A DNA stretch of 64,000 bases, taken from assembly GCF_024753285.1 (NCBI RefSeq), contig NZ_JANUGW010000017.1, positions 1 to 64,000 of the forward strand, written 5' to 3'. Of this stretch, positions 16,910-24,978 are shown in pieces. The notes beneath the pieces are model-generated. The model made no database searches. It saw only the letters and a program-made list of their open reading frames with translations, and was not told the origin of the DNA. The DNA is from Massilia pinisoli (GTDB lineage Bacteria; Pseudomonadota; Gammaproteobacteria; Burkholderiales; Burkholderiaceae_D). Positions within the stretch are counted from its first letter, which is position 1. Every line of letters begins with the position of its first letter. The translations under genes were made by a program, and so were the position numbers.

Positions 16910-18310
16910 ATGTCCCAGTTGAAAACCATACAAGATGAACGTTCGCCGCTGTGGTTGCCCCGACTGGCCGCGCACGGCGGACCACGCTTCCTGCAGATTG
17001 CGGATGCGTTGCAGGCGGCGGTGGTGGAAGGATCGTTGAAGCCGGGGGATCGTCTGCCGCCGCAGCGCCAATTGGCGGCGCAGCTGGACGTCGACCTGAC
17101 GACCATCACGCGCGCCTACGACGAAGCCAGGCGCCGCAACCTGCTGGAAGGCCGCGGCGCCCGCGGGACATATGTCGCGGCGCCGAAAGTCGAGTTCACG
17201 TCGGTCCTCGACCTGAGCATGAACACGCCGCCACCGCCGGACGGCGTGGATTTCGACGACATGTTACGACAAGGTTTGTCGCAAGTCCTGATGAGGGCAG
17301 ACAATGACTTGCTGATGACTTATCACCTGGGCGGGGGCAGCGACGCCGACCGCAAGGCCGGCGCCCAATGGCTCGCGCCGATGTATGGGCAACTGGACCC
17401 GCGACATGTCGTTGTCTGTCCGGGTGCGCAAGCGGCGATCGCCGCATCGATTCTCGCGCTGACGCAGCCGGGCGATGTCATCCTGGCGGAGCCGACGACG
17501 TATCCCGGCCTGCGTGCCGCCGCGACCCAGTTCGGCCGGCACCTCATTGCGGTGGAAGCGGACAAGCACGGGATGGTGCCGGACATGCTCGAGGAAGCGT
17601 GCCGGCGGCACAAGCCGGGGCTGGTCTATCTCAATCCGACGTTGCAGAACCCGACGGCCGCCACCATGCCGGAACGACGGCGCAGGGAGCTCGCCGGCAT
17701 CGCGCAGCGTTGCGATGTGCGCATCGTCGAGGACGATCCCTACTGGCTCCTCGCGGATGCGCCGCCGCCGCCCATCGCCACGTTTGCCCCGGAACGGGTG
17801 ATCTACATCTCGACCTTGTCGAAATGCCTGACACCAGGCCTGCGTGTCGCGTTCGTGCTCGTGCGCGACCCGCATGAACGCGAACGTTTCCTGGTCGCGC
17901 TCAGGTCATTCGCACTGATGGTCGCTCCGCTGACGGCGGCGCTGGCCACGCAGTGGATCCTCGACGGTTCCGCCGACCGACTGCTGGAGGGCGTACGCAA
18001 GGAGGCATGCCTGCGCCACCGGATGGCTCGCGATATCATGGCGGGGCGGTACAGCGGCGCAGGCGACGGCCTGCATGTATGGCTCGAGTTGCCGGCGTAT
18101 TGGACGTCTTCGCAACTTGCGCGCGCGGCCGATGGCGAGGGCATCGCGGTCACGCCGGCGGAGGTCTTCGCGACCGGTGACGGCTCCGTGAATGCGATCC
18201 GGATCTCCTTGGGCAGCATCAAGGACCGTGAACGCTTGCGGGCAGGGCTTCAACGGCTGTCTCAGCTGCTTGCGGGACGGCCCGAGTCGTTCAGCGCGGC
18301 TGTGGTTTGA
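16910..18310 (+). CDS. MocR-type GntR/aminotransferase regulator
   Basis: The 466-residue protein joins an N-terminal GntR winged helix (QIADALQAAVVEGSLKPGDRL style, about residues 20-85) to a fold-type I aminotransferase domain with the PLP-binding Lys in STLSKCLTPGLR (K305). Such proteins bind PLP and control vitamin B6, amino-acid or export genes. The target is unclear here; the divergent small membrane protein gene is the first candidate. The start at 16910 gives the family's usual length, but no clear Shine-Dalgarno is seen; an upstream in-frame ATG at 16778 is less likely. Confidence 0.85.
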   Translation: MSQLKTIQDERSPLWLPRLAAHGGPRFLQIADALQAAVVEGSLKPGDRLPPQRQLAAQLDVDLTTITRAYDEARRRNLLEGRGARGTYVAAPKVEFTSVLDLSMNTPPPPDGVDFDDMLRQGLSQVLMRADNDLLMTYHLGGGSDADRKAGAQWLAPMYGQLDPRHVVVCPGAQAAIAASILALTQPGDVILAEPTTYPGLRAAATQFGRHLIAVEADKHGMVPDMLEEACRRHKPGLVYLNPTLQNPTAATMPERRRRELAGIAQRCDVRIVEDDPYWLLADAPPPPIATFAPERVIYISTLSKCLTPGLRVAFVLVRDPHERERFLVALRSFALMVAPLTAALATQWILDGSADRLLEGVRKEACLRHRMARDIMAGRYSGAGDGLHVWLELPAYWTSSQLARAADGEGIAVTPAEVFATGDGSVNAIRISLGSIKDRERLRAGLQRLSQLLAGRPESFSAAVV

Positions 18311-18425
18311 CTGTCCAGGAAACACGGCACTTTATTCGAAAGCGCGAGGCGCAGCGCGTCGACGAAGGCCGAGAACGCGAGCATCGTGAAATTCGGCGCG
18401 AAAGCCATCGCAAGGATCGCCATGA
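18311..18425 (-). pseudogene. Possible remnant of a GlxA-type regulator
   Basis: On the minus strand an ATG at 18425 opens a frame reading MAILAMAFAPNFTMLAFSAF and then VDALRLA. This resembles the start of DJ-1/PfpI-AraC (GlxA-like) regulators, after which the frame runs into the 3' end of the MocR gene without further similarity. It looks like a short broken leftover, but the match is brief and judged by eye. Confidence 0.25.
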
Positions 18426-18464
18426 ATCCATCCGATTCGCGCCCGCGCCCGGCCGCGTCCAGGT

Positions 18465-18824
18465 TCAGCCCACGACCAGCACACCGCTCATCGTTTCATG
18501 TCCCGACCCGCAGAAGATGTCGCAACTGAACGTGAACTGGCCGCTCTTGTCGGGCGTGAGCGGCAGCCGCGACGTCGCGCCGGGCAGGATGTCGCTGCGT
18601 ACGCCGAAGTCCGGCAGGTTGAAACCCATGGGGACGTCCAGCGACGTGAATTCGAAGACGACGGCTTCGCCGCGCGCGACGCGGATGGTGGCGGGTTCAA
18701 ACACGAAGCGCCGGGCGCGTACCTGGATGACGCGGGGCGGCGTCGCCAGCGCCGGCGCCAGCATGCCGCAGGCGCCGGCCGCCGCGGCGAGGAGGAGCAG
18801 GCGCCTGCGTACGTCGGGCATCAT
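18465..18824 (-). CDS. Secreted cupredoxin with a CuA-like motif
   Basis: The 119-residue protein has a signal peptide (about 1-27) and one cupredoxin domain. Its C-terminal CDIFCGSGHETM (C101, C105, H109, M112) matches the CuA loop of cytochrome oxidase subunit II and N2O reductase. The upstream His ligand expected in the LDVxH region is replaced by Met (M66 in LDVPMGFNLP). It probably binds copper in the periplasm for electron transfer or copper handling. Its start overlaps the metallophosphoesterase stop (ATGA), so the two are co-translated. Confidence 0.82.
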   Translation of the reverse strand: MMPDVRRRLLLLAAAAGACGMLAPALATPPRVIQVRARRFVFEPATIRVARGEAVVFEFTSLDVPMGFNLPDFGVRSDILPGATSRLPLTPDKSGQFTFSCDIFCGSGHETMSGVLVVG

Positions 18825-19714
18825 GATGCACCTCGCGTGACGGGCAGTTCCTGCAGCGCATAGTCTTCGCCGCGATGCCGCGCCTCGACCTCGCGGTAGC
18901 CGAGGCCCCGGTACGGATGCGCGTCGTCCCACGGGACGGGCGTGCGCTTCGGCTGCGATCCCGGTGCGGGCAGGGGAAAGATCAGCGAGCGCGCCGCGTG
19001 GTGCGCGATATGGCCCGTCATGTGGTGGTTTTCCTGGTGAATGTGGCCGTAGAAGACCGTCACGTGCGGATGCGCCATCAAGAGGTCGACTGCCGCCGCG
19101 CCATCGCGGGTCGCCCAATCCCATTGCGGATACAGGTCGAACAGCGGACGGTGGGTGAACACGACGATCGGACGCGCAGGGTCCGTCTTGCCGAGGTCCG
19201 CGGCGAGCCAGGCCAGCTGTGCGTCGCCGATCTTCCCGGCGGGATCGGAGACGTTGTCCAGCACGATGAAATGCACGCCCTTGTGGTCGAAGGTGTAGTG
19301 CGTGCTGCCGAAGAATTCCTGGAACGCCGCGCCGTGGTCGAGCGAGGCATCGTGTTCTCCCGGCATGAAGTGGACGTCCCGCACGCGCAGGCCGTCCACG
19401 ATGGTCTTGAATTCGCCCATCCGCCGGCGGCGCTCGGCCGGGTCGTCCGTCGTGTGCGTGAGGTCGCCCGTGAAAACGATGAAATCGGGCGGTGGCTCGA
19501 GCGCATTCACGGCCGCTACCGCTTTGGGCAGGGTGCCCCGCGCGTCCGGGTTGGGCGGCCCCTCGAAGCCCCAGTGGGCGTCGGACAGTTGGACGAAATA
19601 AAAGTCCGGGTTCGTTCCCGGTACGCTCGCGCAGCCCGCGAGGCCCGATGCGTAGGCCACGCCCGCCAGTCCGGCAAGGCCGAGGAAAGTGCGTCTGTCG
19701 ATAGTCTGGTTCAT
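18821..19714 (-). CDS. TAT-exported metallophosphoesterase
   Basis: The 297-residue protein begins with a twin-arginine signal (DRRTFLGLAG) and a lipobox-like LAGC. Calcineurin-type metal motifs follow: SDAHWG, FTGDLTH, PGEHD, THRPL and GHIHQ. The third motif is GEHD where GNHD/E is usual. It should hydrolyse a phosphoester outside the cytoplasm with a di-metal centre; substrate unknown. It heads a two-gene unit with the cupredoxin and is divergent from an ECF sigma gene whose promoter mirrors its own. Confidence 0.85.
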   Translation of the reverse strand: MNQTIDRRTFLGLAGLAGVAYASGLAGCASVPGTNPDFYFVQLSDAHWGFEGPPNPDARGTLPKAVAAVNALEPPPDFIVFTGDLTHTTDDPAERRRRMGEFKTIVDGLRVRDVHFMPGEHDASLDHGAAFQEFFGSTHYTFDHKGVHFIVLDNVSDPAGKIGDAQLAWLAADLGKTDPARPIVVFTHRPLFDLYPQWDWATRDGAAAVDLLMAHPHVTVFYGHIHQENHHMTGHIAHHAARSLIFPLPAPGSQPKRTPVPWDDAHPYRGLGYREVEARHRGEDYALQELPVTRGAS

Positions 19715-19754
19715 GATCCCGCCTCCCTATGTCACGATCACGCGATCGTTGGCG

Positions 19755-19785
19755 TGTATACCGCGGCGACCCGCCGTTTATTCCC
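19755..19785 (-). promoter_or_regulatory. ECF-type promoter of the metallophosphoesterase operon
   Basis: On the minus strand GGGAATAAA (19785-19777) is followed after 15 bases by GTATACA (19761-19755). It has the same layout and an identical upstream nonamer to the sigma gene's promoter facing the other way. Start of transcription near 19748 leaves a leader of about 34 bases. Confidence 0.6.
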
Positions 19786-19810
19786 TGGTTGCGACTAAAC
19801 TTCCCCGGTC

Positions 19811-19841
19811 GGGAATAAAATCGGAGCTGCCGCAGTCTCTA
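19811..19841 (+). promoter_or_regulatory. ECF-type autoregulated promoter of the sigma gene
   Basis: GGGAATAAA (19811-19819), a 15-base spacer and GTCTCTA (19835-19841) mirror the divergent promoter. The start of transcription, near 19848, lies downstream of the ATG at 19846, which argues for translation from 19867. Confidence 0.6.
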
Positions 19842-19866
19842 CGGAATGGAAACCGGAAGGATGGGT

Positions 19867-20406
19867 ATGGCCGTACCAACACCAGAAGAGCAATTTCGAG
19901 ACGTGATTCTGCCCCACCTGAACTCGGCGTTCAACCTTGCATGCTGGTTGACGCGCAACCGTCCGGATGCGCAGGACCTCGTGCAGGAGGCCATGCTGCG
20001 GGCCTTCCGGTTTTTTGCAGGCTTTCGCGGCGGCGACGGGCGGGTATGGCTGCTGTGCATCGTCCGCAACACGTTTTACACGGGCTGCCGCGCGGACGCC
20101 GCGCGGCCGAAGACGGCGTTCGACGAGGCGCTGCACAGCGTCGACGGCGTCGGCGACGCGCAGCCGGACCGCGTGCACGAGAGTCCGGAAGCGCTGTTGA
20201 TGCACAAGGATTGCGACCGCATCGTGCACGAGGCGCTCGCGGCGCTGCCGCTGGAATTCCGCGAGGTCGTCGTGCTGCGCGAGCTGGAGGAATTGTCGTA
20301 CAAGGAGATCGCGGCGATCGTCGATATTCCGATCGGCACCGTGATGTCGCGACTGGGACGCGGCCGCAAGCTGCTGGCGCAGCGCCTGGGTGCGGAGGGG
20401 GAATGA
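19867..20406 (+). CDS. ECF RNA polymerase sigma factor
   Basis: The 179-residue protein has sigma region 2 (LNSAFNLACWLTRN through DAQDLVQEAMLRAFRFF) and region 4 (LPLEFREVVVLRELEELSYK, then IGTVMSRLGRGRK). I chose the ATG at 19867 because GGAAGG stands six bases upstream; starts at 19846 and 19861 are possible. It probably directs polymerase to the paired GGGAATAAA promoters, switching on itself and the metallophosphoesterase-cupredoxin genes. The stop overlaps the anti-sigma start. Confidence 0.9.
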   Translation: MAVPTPEEQFRDVILPHLNSAFNLACWLTRNRPDAQDLVQEAMLRAFRFFAGFRGGDGRVWLLCIVRNTFYTGCRADAARPKTAFDEALHSVDGVGDAQPDRVHESPEALLMHKDCDRIVHEALAALPLEFREVVVLRELEELSYKEIAAIVDIPIGTVMSRLGRGRKLLAQRLGAEGE

Positions 20407-21167
20407 TGGACCACGACGAGATTCAGCAACTGTTGCCCGCTTATGTCGACCGGGAGCTCGGCATCGTCGACGCGCTCGCGGTGGAGCGCCACCTGCGCAC
20501 GTGCGACGCGTGCCGCCGCGAGATCGCCGCGCAGCGCGCCGTCGGCGCCCGGGTGCGCGCGGGGGACGCGTACGTCGATACGCCCGCCGCGCTGCGCACG
20601 CGCATCCTGGCATCCTTGCCGAAGAACGCGCCGCCCCATGCCCGCCGGGCCGCGTGGCAAGTCTGGTGGCCGCGCGCGATGACGGCGCTGGCCGCGTCGC
20701 TGGCGCTGGGCTGGGGTGTCAGCCTGTATCGCGCTCCGTCGGCCGGCCCGGCCCTGACCGGGGAGCTGGTGGCGAGCCACGTGCGCTCGCTGCAGGTGGA
20801 CCATCTGGCGGACGTCGCGTCGACCGACCAGCACACCGTGAAACCGTGGTTCCTCGGCAAGCTGGATTACGCGCCGCCCGTGATCGATCTGGCGCAGCAG
20901 GGCTTTCCGCTGATCGGCGGCAGGCTCGATTACCTCGACGGGCGCAATGTCGCGGTCCTCGTCTACCGCCGCAATCGCCACCCGATCAATTTGTACGTCT
21001 GGCCCGGCGCCGACAGGGTGGCGGCAGCCGCGGCGACGCAAGCGCAGGGCTATCACCTGGTGCGGTGGAGCGACGGCACGATGAATTATGCGGCGGTATC
21101 GGACGTTGCCGAGGGCGATCTGGCGCAGTTCGTCGAGGCCCTGCGTGCGCAGGCCGCGCGACGGTAA
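20403..21167 (+). CDS. Zinc-finger anti-sigma factor, membrane-anchored
   Basis: The 254-residue protein starts with a ZAS-type domain containing H-x3-C-x2-C (HLRTCDAC, about residues 30-37), then one membrane helix (about residues 92-110), then a periplasmic domain of about 140 residues. It should hold the sigma factor at the membrane until an extracytoplasmic signal is sensed. Translational overlap with the sigma gene keeps their amounts matched. The inducing signal is unknown; the cupredoxin partner suggests metal or redox stress. Confidence 0.87.
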   Translation: MMDHDEIQQLLPAYVDRELGIVDALAVERHLRTCDACRREIAAQRAVGARVRAGDAYVDTPAALRTRILASLPKNAPPHARRAAWQVWWPRAMTALAASLALGWGVSLYRAPSAGPALTGELVASHVRSLQVDHLADVASTDQHTVKPWFLGKLDYAPPVIDLAQQGFPLIGGRLDYLDGRNVAVLVYRRNRHPINLYVWPGADRVAAAAATQAQGYHLVRWSDGTMNYAAVSDVAEGDLAQFVEALRAQAARR

Positions 21168-21182
21168 GCCCGCCTTGATGCA

Positions 21183-21620
21183 TCACGCGCCGTTGGAAAC
21201 ACCTTGCCGCGGCAGGGGACGGCGCCGGCCGGACCGTATCTGCCGCCAGCGCACGCGCACGGCGGCCAGCGCATTCCCCAGGCGCTGCATCAGGAGGATG
21301 CCGTCCAGTGCCGCCACCGCTTGCCGGCCCGCCTCGACGCAGCCTTGCTCGACCATCGGCGCGACCTGACGCAACGCCCACAGGATGACGGCGTTCTCGG
21401 CGCGGCATTCCGGCAGGCGCCGGTAGCCGAAGCGCGCGAGGACGGATTCTTCGCGCCGGAAGGCGGCGTCGACGGCGGTCACGAGCGCGGGGAACGCGCG
21501 GGCGAAATCGGCGTCCGCGCTGTCCGCGAGGTGCCTGATCCGGCTGGCGAGTGTCCGGCGTATGCGGCCCGGCATCGCCGCGGCCGGCTGGACGTGGCGT
21601 TGGCTTGCGGATGACGTCAT
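21183..21620 (-). CDS. Hemerythrin-like helical protein lacking iron ligands
   Basis: The 145-residue product resembles bacterial hemerythrins in helix pattern and in a core reading REESVLARFGYRRLPECRAE (EE..L....GY). At the places where His ligands would be expected I see Ala, Cys and Asn, so a diiron site is unlikely. The last 30 residues are strongly basic. A GAGG ribosome site precedes the ATG, and a perfect FNR box (21680-21693) lies about 66 bases upstream. It may be a structural relative rather than an O2/NO binder. Family placement is by eye. Confidence 0.5.
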   Translation of the reverse strand: MTSSASQRHVQPAAAMPGRIRRTLASRIRHLADSADADFARAFPALVTAVDAAFRREESVLARFGYRRLPECRAENAVILWALRQVAPMVEQGCVEAGRQAVAALDGILLMQRLGNALAAVRVRWRQIRSGRRRPLPRQGVSNGA

Positions 21621-21679
21621 GGTGGCCTCGGGGACGTGGTCGTTGCAAACCAGTGTCGGCGTACGCGGCGCATAAATCC

Positions 21680-21693
21680 TTGATGGCGATCAA
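21680..21693. promoter_or_regulatory. FNR box
   Basis: TTGATGGCGATCAA is a perfect TTGAT-N4-ATCAA site between the divergent hemerythrin-like and flavodoxin-fold genes. It is better placed for the former. The Fe-S FNR encoded at 28296 is the likely binder. Confidence 0.75.
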
Positions 21694-21772
21694 AAACGCC
21701 AAAAGCAAGCCGACATGGCGCGGCTTCGCATGGCGGAGCCAGCGACCGTTAGCACGACGATTATCGGCAATT

Positions 21773-21786
21773 CTGATCTCGGTCAA
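21773..21786 (+). promoter_or_regulatory. Weak FNR-type box
   Basis: CTGATCTCGGTCAA matches the FNR consensus with one change per half. Its centre lies about 61 bases before the transcription start predicted from TAGCAT (21829-21834), a class I activator position for the gene at 21867. Confidence 0.45.
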
Positions 21787-21866
21787 AATTTTCCTGGATT
21801 GTCGGCTCAGGCAGGCCTGCGCGACGACTAGCATGAGGTATCGCGAACCGCACCGGGAGCCACATC

Positions 21867-22454
21867 ATGCACGTCCCCATCCTCGTCATCCAGGGCCACC
21901 CCGACTGCGGGCGCCCGCACCTGTGCCACGCGCTGGCCCAAGCTTACGCGGACGGGGCGCGCGCGGCCGGGCACACGGTCGCGACGCTCGAGCCGGCGCG
22001 CCTGCACCTGCCCCTGTTGACCAGCCCCGACGAGTGGCAACACGCGCCCGCCAGCCCCGAGGTGGCTGCGGCCCAGGACCGGATCCGGCAGGCGCAGCAC
22101 CTCGTGTTCTTCTACCCGCTGTGGCTGGGCGACATGCCCGCGATGCTCAAGGGCTTTCTCGAGCAGGTGGCCCGTCCCGGTTTCGCGATCGATCCGGCCG
22201 CCCGCGACCCGTTGCGTGCGGGCCTGCTGCGCGGCCGGAGCGCGCGCCTCGTCGTCACGATGGGGATGCCGGCGCCGTTCTACCGCTGGTTCTACGGCGC
22301 ACACAGCGTGCGCCTCATGCGCCGCAACATCCTCGGCTTCTCCGGCATCGCACCCGTGCGCACGACACTCGTGGGCGGCGCGGCGACGCTGACGCCGGCG
22401 CAGGTGGAGCGCTGGTGCACGGACATGCGGCGGCTCGGCGCGAAGGGCTCATGA
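21867..22454 (+). CDS. Flavodoxin-fold NAD(P)H oxidoreductase
   Basis: The 195-residue protein has the flavodoxin-like fold of the MdaB/KefF/NQO family: IQGHPDCGRPHLCHALA at the phosphate-binding loop and FFYPLWLGDMPAMLKGFLEQ at the flavin and dimer region. It likely reduces quinones or similar acceptors with NAD(P)H. FNR-type boxes upstream suggest oxygen-dependent control. Its 3' end overlaps the convergent P-type ATPase gene by six bases. Confidence 0.85.
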   Translation: MHVPILVIQGHPDCGRPHLCHALAQAYADGARAAGHTVATLEPARLHLPLLTSPDEWQHAPASPEVAAAQDRIRQAQHLVFFYPLWLGDMPAMLKGFLEQVARPGFAIDPAARDPLRAGLLRGRSARLVVTMGMPAPFYRWFYGAHSVRLMRRNILGFSGIAPVRTTLVGGAATLTPAQVERWCTDMRRLGAKGS

Positions 22455-24950
22455 GACGCGGCGCTGCACCGCCTGCACACCGGCCAGCATCACGACCGCG
22501 GTCAGCCCTGCCACGGCCAGCCACGCGGGCGGCGGCGCCGCCATGCGCAGCAGCGCAGCCAGGCCCGGTACGGTCAACGACAGCGCCAGCAGCAGCACGC
22601 CGCCGATGCCGACCGCCGCGAGCAGCGGATTGGGCACGCGCAGCGCGGCGAGCGGCCCGCCCCGTTCGCGGCTGGCCAGCAGCAGGCCGAGGTTGCACAG
22701 GATGAGGGCGCAAAATGCGGTCGCGCGTGCCTCGTCTTCCGGCAGCGAGGCCAGCGCCCAGCCGTAGCATCCGGCCAGCAGCAGCGCGGCCCACAGCCCG
22801 CGCAGCAGCGCCGCCGCGATGGCGCGCCGGCCGAACAGCGGGGCGTCGCGGGGGCGCGGCGGCTTGCGCATCAGGTCCGGGTCGGCCTGTTCGCTCTCGA
22901 ATGCGATCGAGCAGGCAGGGTCGATCAGTAGTTGCAGGAAGACGATATGCACCGGATCCAGCAGGATGGGCCAGCCCAGCAGCGGCGGCAACAGCGCGAG
23001 CACGGCGATCGGCACGTGGATCGACGTCACGTAGGCCATCGCCTTGCGCATATTGCTGAAGATGCGCCGTCCTGCGGCCAGCGCGGGCACGAGCGCGCCG
23101 AACCGGTCGTCCAGCAAGGTCAGCTCGGCCGCCTCGCGCGCGACATCCGTGCCGCGCGCGCCCATCGCGACCCCGACGTCCGCAGCGCGCAGCGCGGGCG
23201 CGTCGTTGACCCCGTCGCCCGTCATCGCGACGACCTGCCCGCTGCACTGCAGGGCGCGCACGATGTCGAGCTTCTGCGTGGGCACCGTACGCGCGCATAC
23301 GCTCGTGCGCGCGAGGCGGTCCGTCAGCGCGGCCGGATCCAGGCCGGCGATGTCGACGCCGGTCAGCACGGCACCGTCGGCGAGGCCGGCCTGGCGGGCG
23401 ATGGCGCGCGCCGTCTCCGGATGGTCGCCCGTGATCATCAGCACACGCACGCCGGCGGCGCGGCAGGCGGCGACGGCGTCGGGAATGTCCGCGCGCAGAG
23501 GGTCGGCCAGGCCGACGAGGCCCAGCAGGCGGAACGACAGCTGCGCCGGATCGTCCGGCCACGGCGGCGCAACGTGGTCCGCGACGGCCACGCCGAGCAC
23601 GCGCAAGCCTTCCTGCGCCATCGCCGCGGCGGCCCGCAGTGCGCGCCCGTCCGCCGCATCGCGGCACAGGCCGATGATGGTTTCGGGCGCGCCTTTTGCC
23701 GCCGCCATCGGGCCGTCGGCGCGGCTCCAGATGCGGATCAGGGCGGGCCGGCCCGGGATCAATCCGTACTCGTGCAGCGGAGCGCCCGCGCGCACGGGAC
23801 GCGCCGGTTGGGCAGACGCGGCGTGGCGCTGCGCCTGCTCCATCGGATCGGGCGAATGCGGCTTGCTCGCCAGGACAGCGACGTCGAGCAGCTCGCGCAA
23901 GTCATCGGGGAGCAGGGGCTGCCGGGCCAGGTCGTGGCGGACGCCGTCGCGCCACAACGCCTGCAGCGCCATCCGGTTTTCCGTCAGGGTGCCCGTCTTG
24001 TCGACGCACAGCACGGACGTCGAGCCGAGGATCTCGATCGCGGCCAGGCGCCGCGTCAGCACGCGGCTGCGCGCGAGGCGCCACGCGCCGATGGCGGGGA
24101 ACACGGTGAGGATGACGGGGAATTCTTCCGGCAGCACCGACATCGACAGCGCGAGCCCGGCCAGCAACGCCTGCAGCCAGCCGCCGCCGCGCAGGACCAG
24201 CAGCGCGACGAGTGCACCGCTCACGGCAAAGCCGAGGACGGCCATCCGGCGCGCGAGCACGCGGGTCTGGCGCTGCAACGCGCCTTCGGGCGGGCGGATG
24301 CGCGCGAGCGCGGTGCCGATCCGGCCCAGCTCCGTCCGCGCGCCGGTGGCGTGGATGCGGGCCATGCCGTCGCCCTGGACGACGAGCGTACCGGCGAACA
24401 CCCAGGACACGTCGTTGCCGCCCGGCGCGGGGCGGTCGCCGGCATCCTCGCCGTAGCGCTTCCCGACCGGGACGGACTCCCCGGTGAGCAGCGATTCGTC
24501 GACGAGCATGGCGCCGGCCTCGACGAGGAACGCGTCGGCGGGCACGCGGTCGCCTTCGGCCAGCACGAGCAGCTCGCCGGCGACGAGGTCGGTGGCGGGC
24601 ACGCGCATGCGCGCGCCATCGCGGATGACGGTGGCGGCGGGCGCGCCGAGGTCGCGCAGCGCCTGCAGCGCGCGCTCCGTGCGGCCTTCCTGGTACAGCG
24701 TCAGGCCCAGCGTGAGCACGACCATCGCCGCCAGGAAGATGCTTTCGCGCGCCTCGCCCAGCGCCAGGTACAGCAGCGCGGCGCCCAGCAGCAGCACGAA
24801 CATCGGCTCGCGCGCGACGCCAGCGAGGATCGTGCGCCAGCCGTGCGGCCGGGCATCCGGCAGCGTGTTCGGGCCGTCCGCCGCGAGCCGGCGCGCGGCC
24901 TCGCTGGACGCCAGGCCGGCGTGGGCGGCGACGGCGTCCGGTTCGCTCAT
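22449..24950 (-). CDS. Cation-transporting P-type ATPase
   Basis: The 833-residue pump has an N-terminal cation-ATPase domain, the TGES actuator loop, a PEEFP motif in the ion-binding helix, the phosphorylation site DKTGTLTENR, KGAPE in the nucleotide domain and TGDGVNDAPALRAADVG in the hinge. It has no N-terminal heavy-metal domain and no CPC motif, so it belongs with P2-type pumps (Ca, Mn or monovalent cations) rather than copper exporters. The precise ion is unknown. A UspA gene lies directly upstream, a pairing common in anaerobic stress clusters. Confidence 0.9.
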   Translation of the reverse strand: MSEPDAVAAHAGLASSEAARRLAADGPNTLPDARPHGWRTILAGVAREPMFVLLLGAALLYLALGEARESIFLAAMVVLTLGLTLYQEGRTERALQALRDLGAPAATVIRDGARMRVPATDLVAGELLVLAEGDRVPADAFLVEAGAMLVDESLLTGESVPVGKRYGEDAGDRPAPGGNDVSWVFAGTLVVQGDGMARIHATGARTELGRIGTALARIRPPEGALQRQTRVLARRMAVLGFAVSGALVALLVLRGGGWLQALLAGLALSMSVLPEEFPVILTVFPAIGAWRLARSRVLTRRLAAIEILGSTSVLCVDKTGTLTENRMALQALWRDGVRHDLARQPLLPDDLRELLDVAVLASKPHSPDPMEQAQRHAASAQPARPVRAGAPLHEYGLIPGRPALIRIWSRADGPMAAAKGAPETIIGLCRDAADGRALRAAAAMAQEGLRVLGVAVADHVAPPWPDDPAQLSFRLLGLVGLADPLRADIPDAVAACRAAGVRVLMITGDHPETARAIARQAGLADGAVLTGVDIAGLDPAALTDRLARTSVCARTVPTQKLDIVRALQCSGQVVAMTGDGVNDAPALRAADVGVAMGARGTDVAREAAELTLLDDRFGALVPALAAGRRIFSNMRKAMAYVTSIHVPIAVLALLPPLLGWPILLDPVHIVFLQLLIDPACSIAFESEQADPDLMRKPPRPRDAPLFGRRAIAAALLRGLWAALLLAGCYGWALASLPEDEARATAFCALILCNLGLLLASRERGGPLAALRVPNPLLAAVGIGGVLLLALSLTVPGLAALLRMAAPPPAWLAVAGLTAVVMLAGVQAVQRRVS

Positions 24951-24978
24951 GGGGCGGGCGCGGCCGTGCGCGAGGCCG

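Noticed and set aside
19846..19866. Sigma-factor start at ATG 19846
   Set aside because: It lies upstream of or at the predicted transcription start and has no ribosome site; 19867 has GGAAGG at good spacing.
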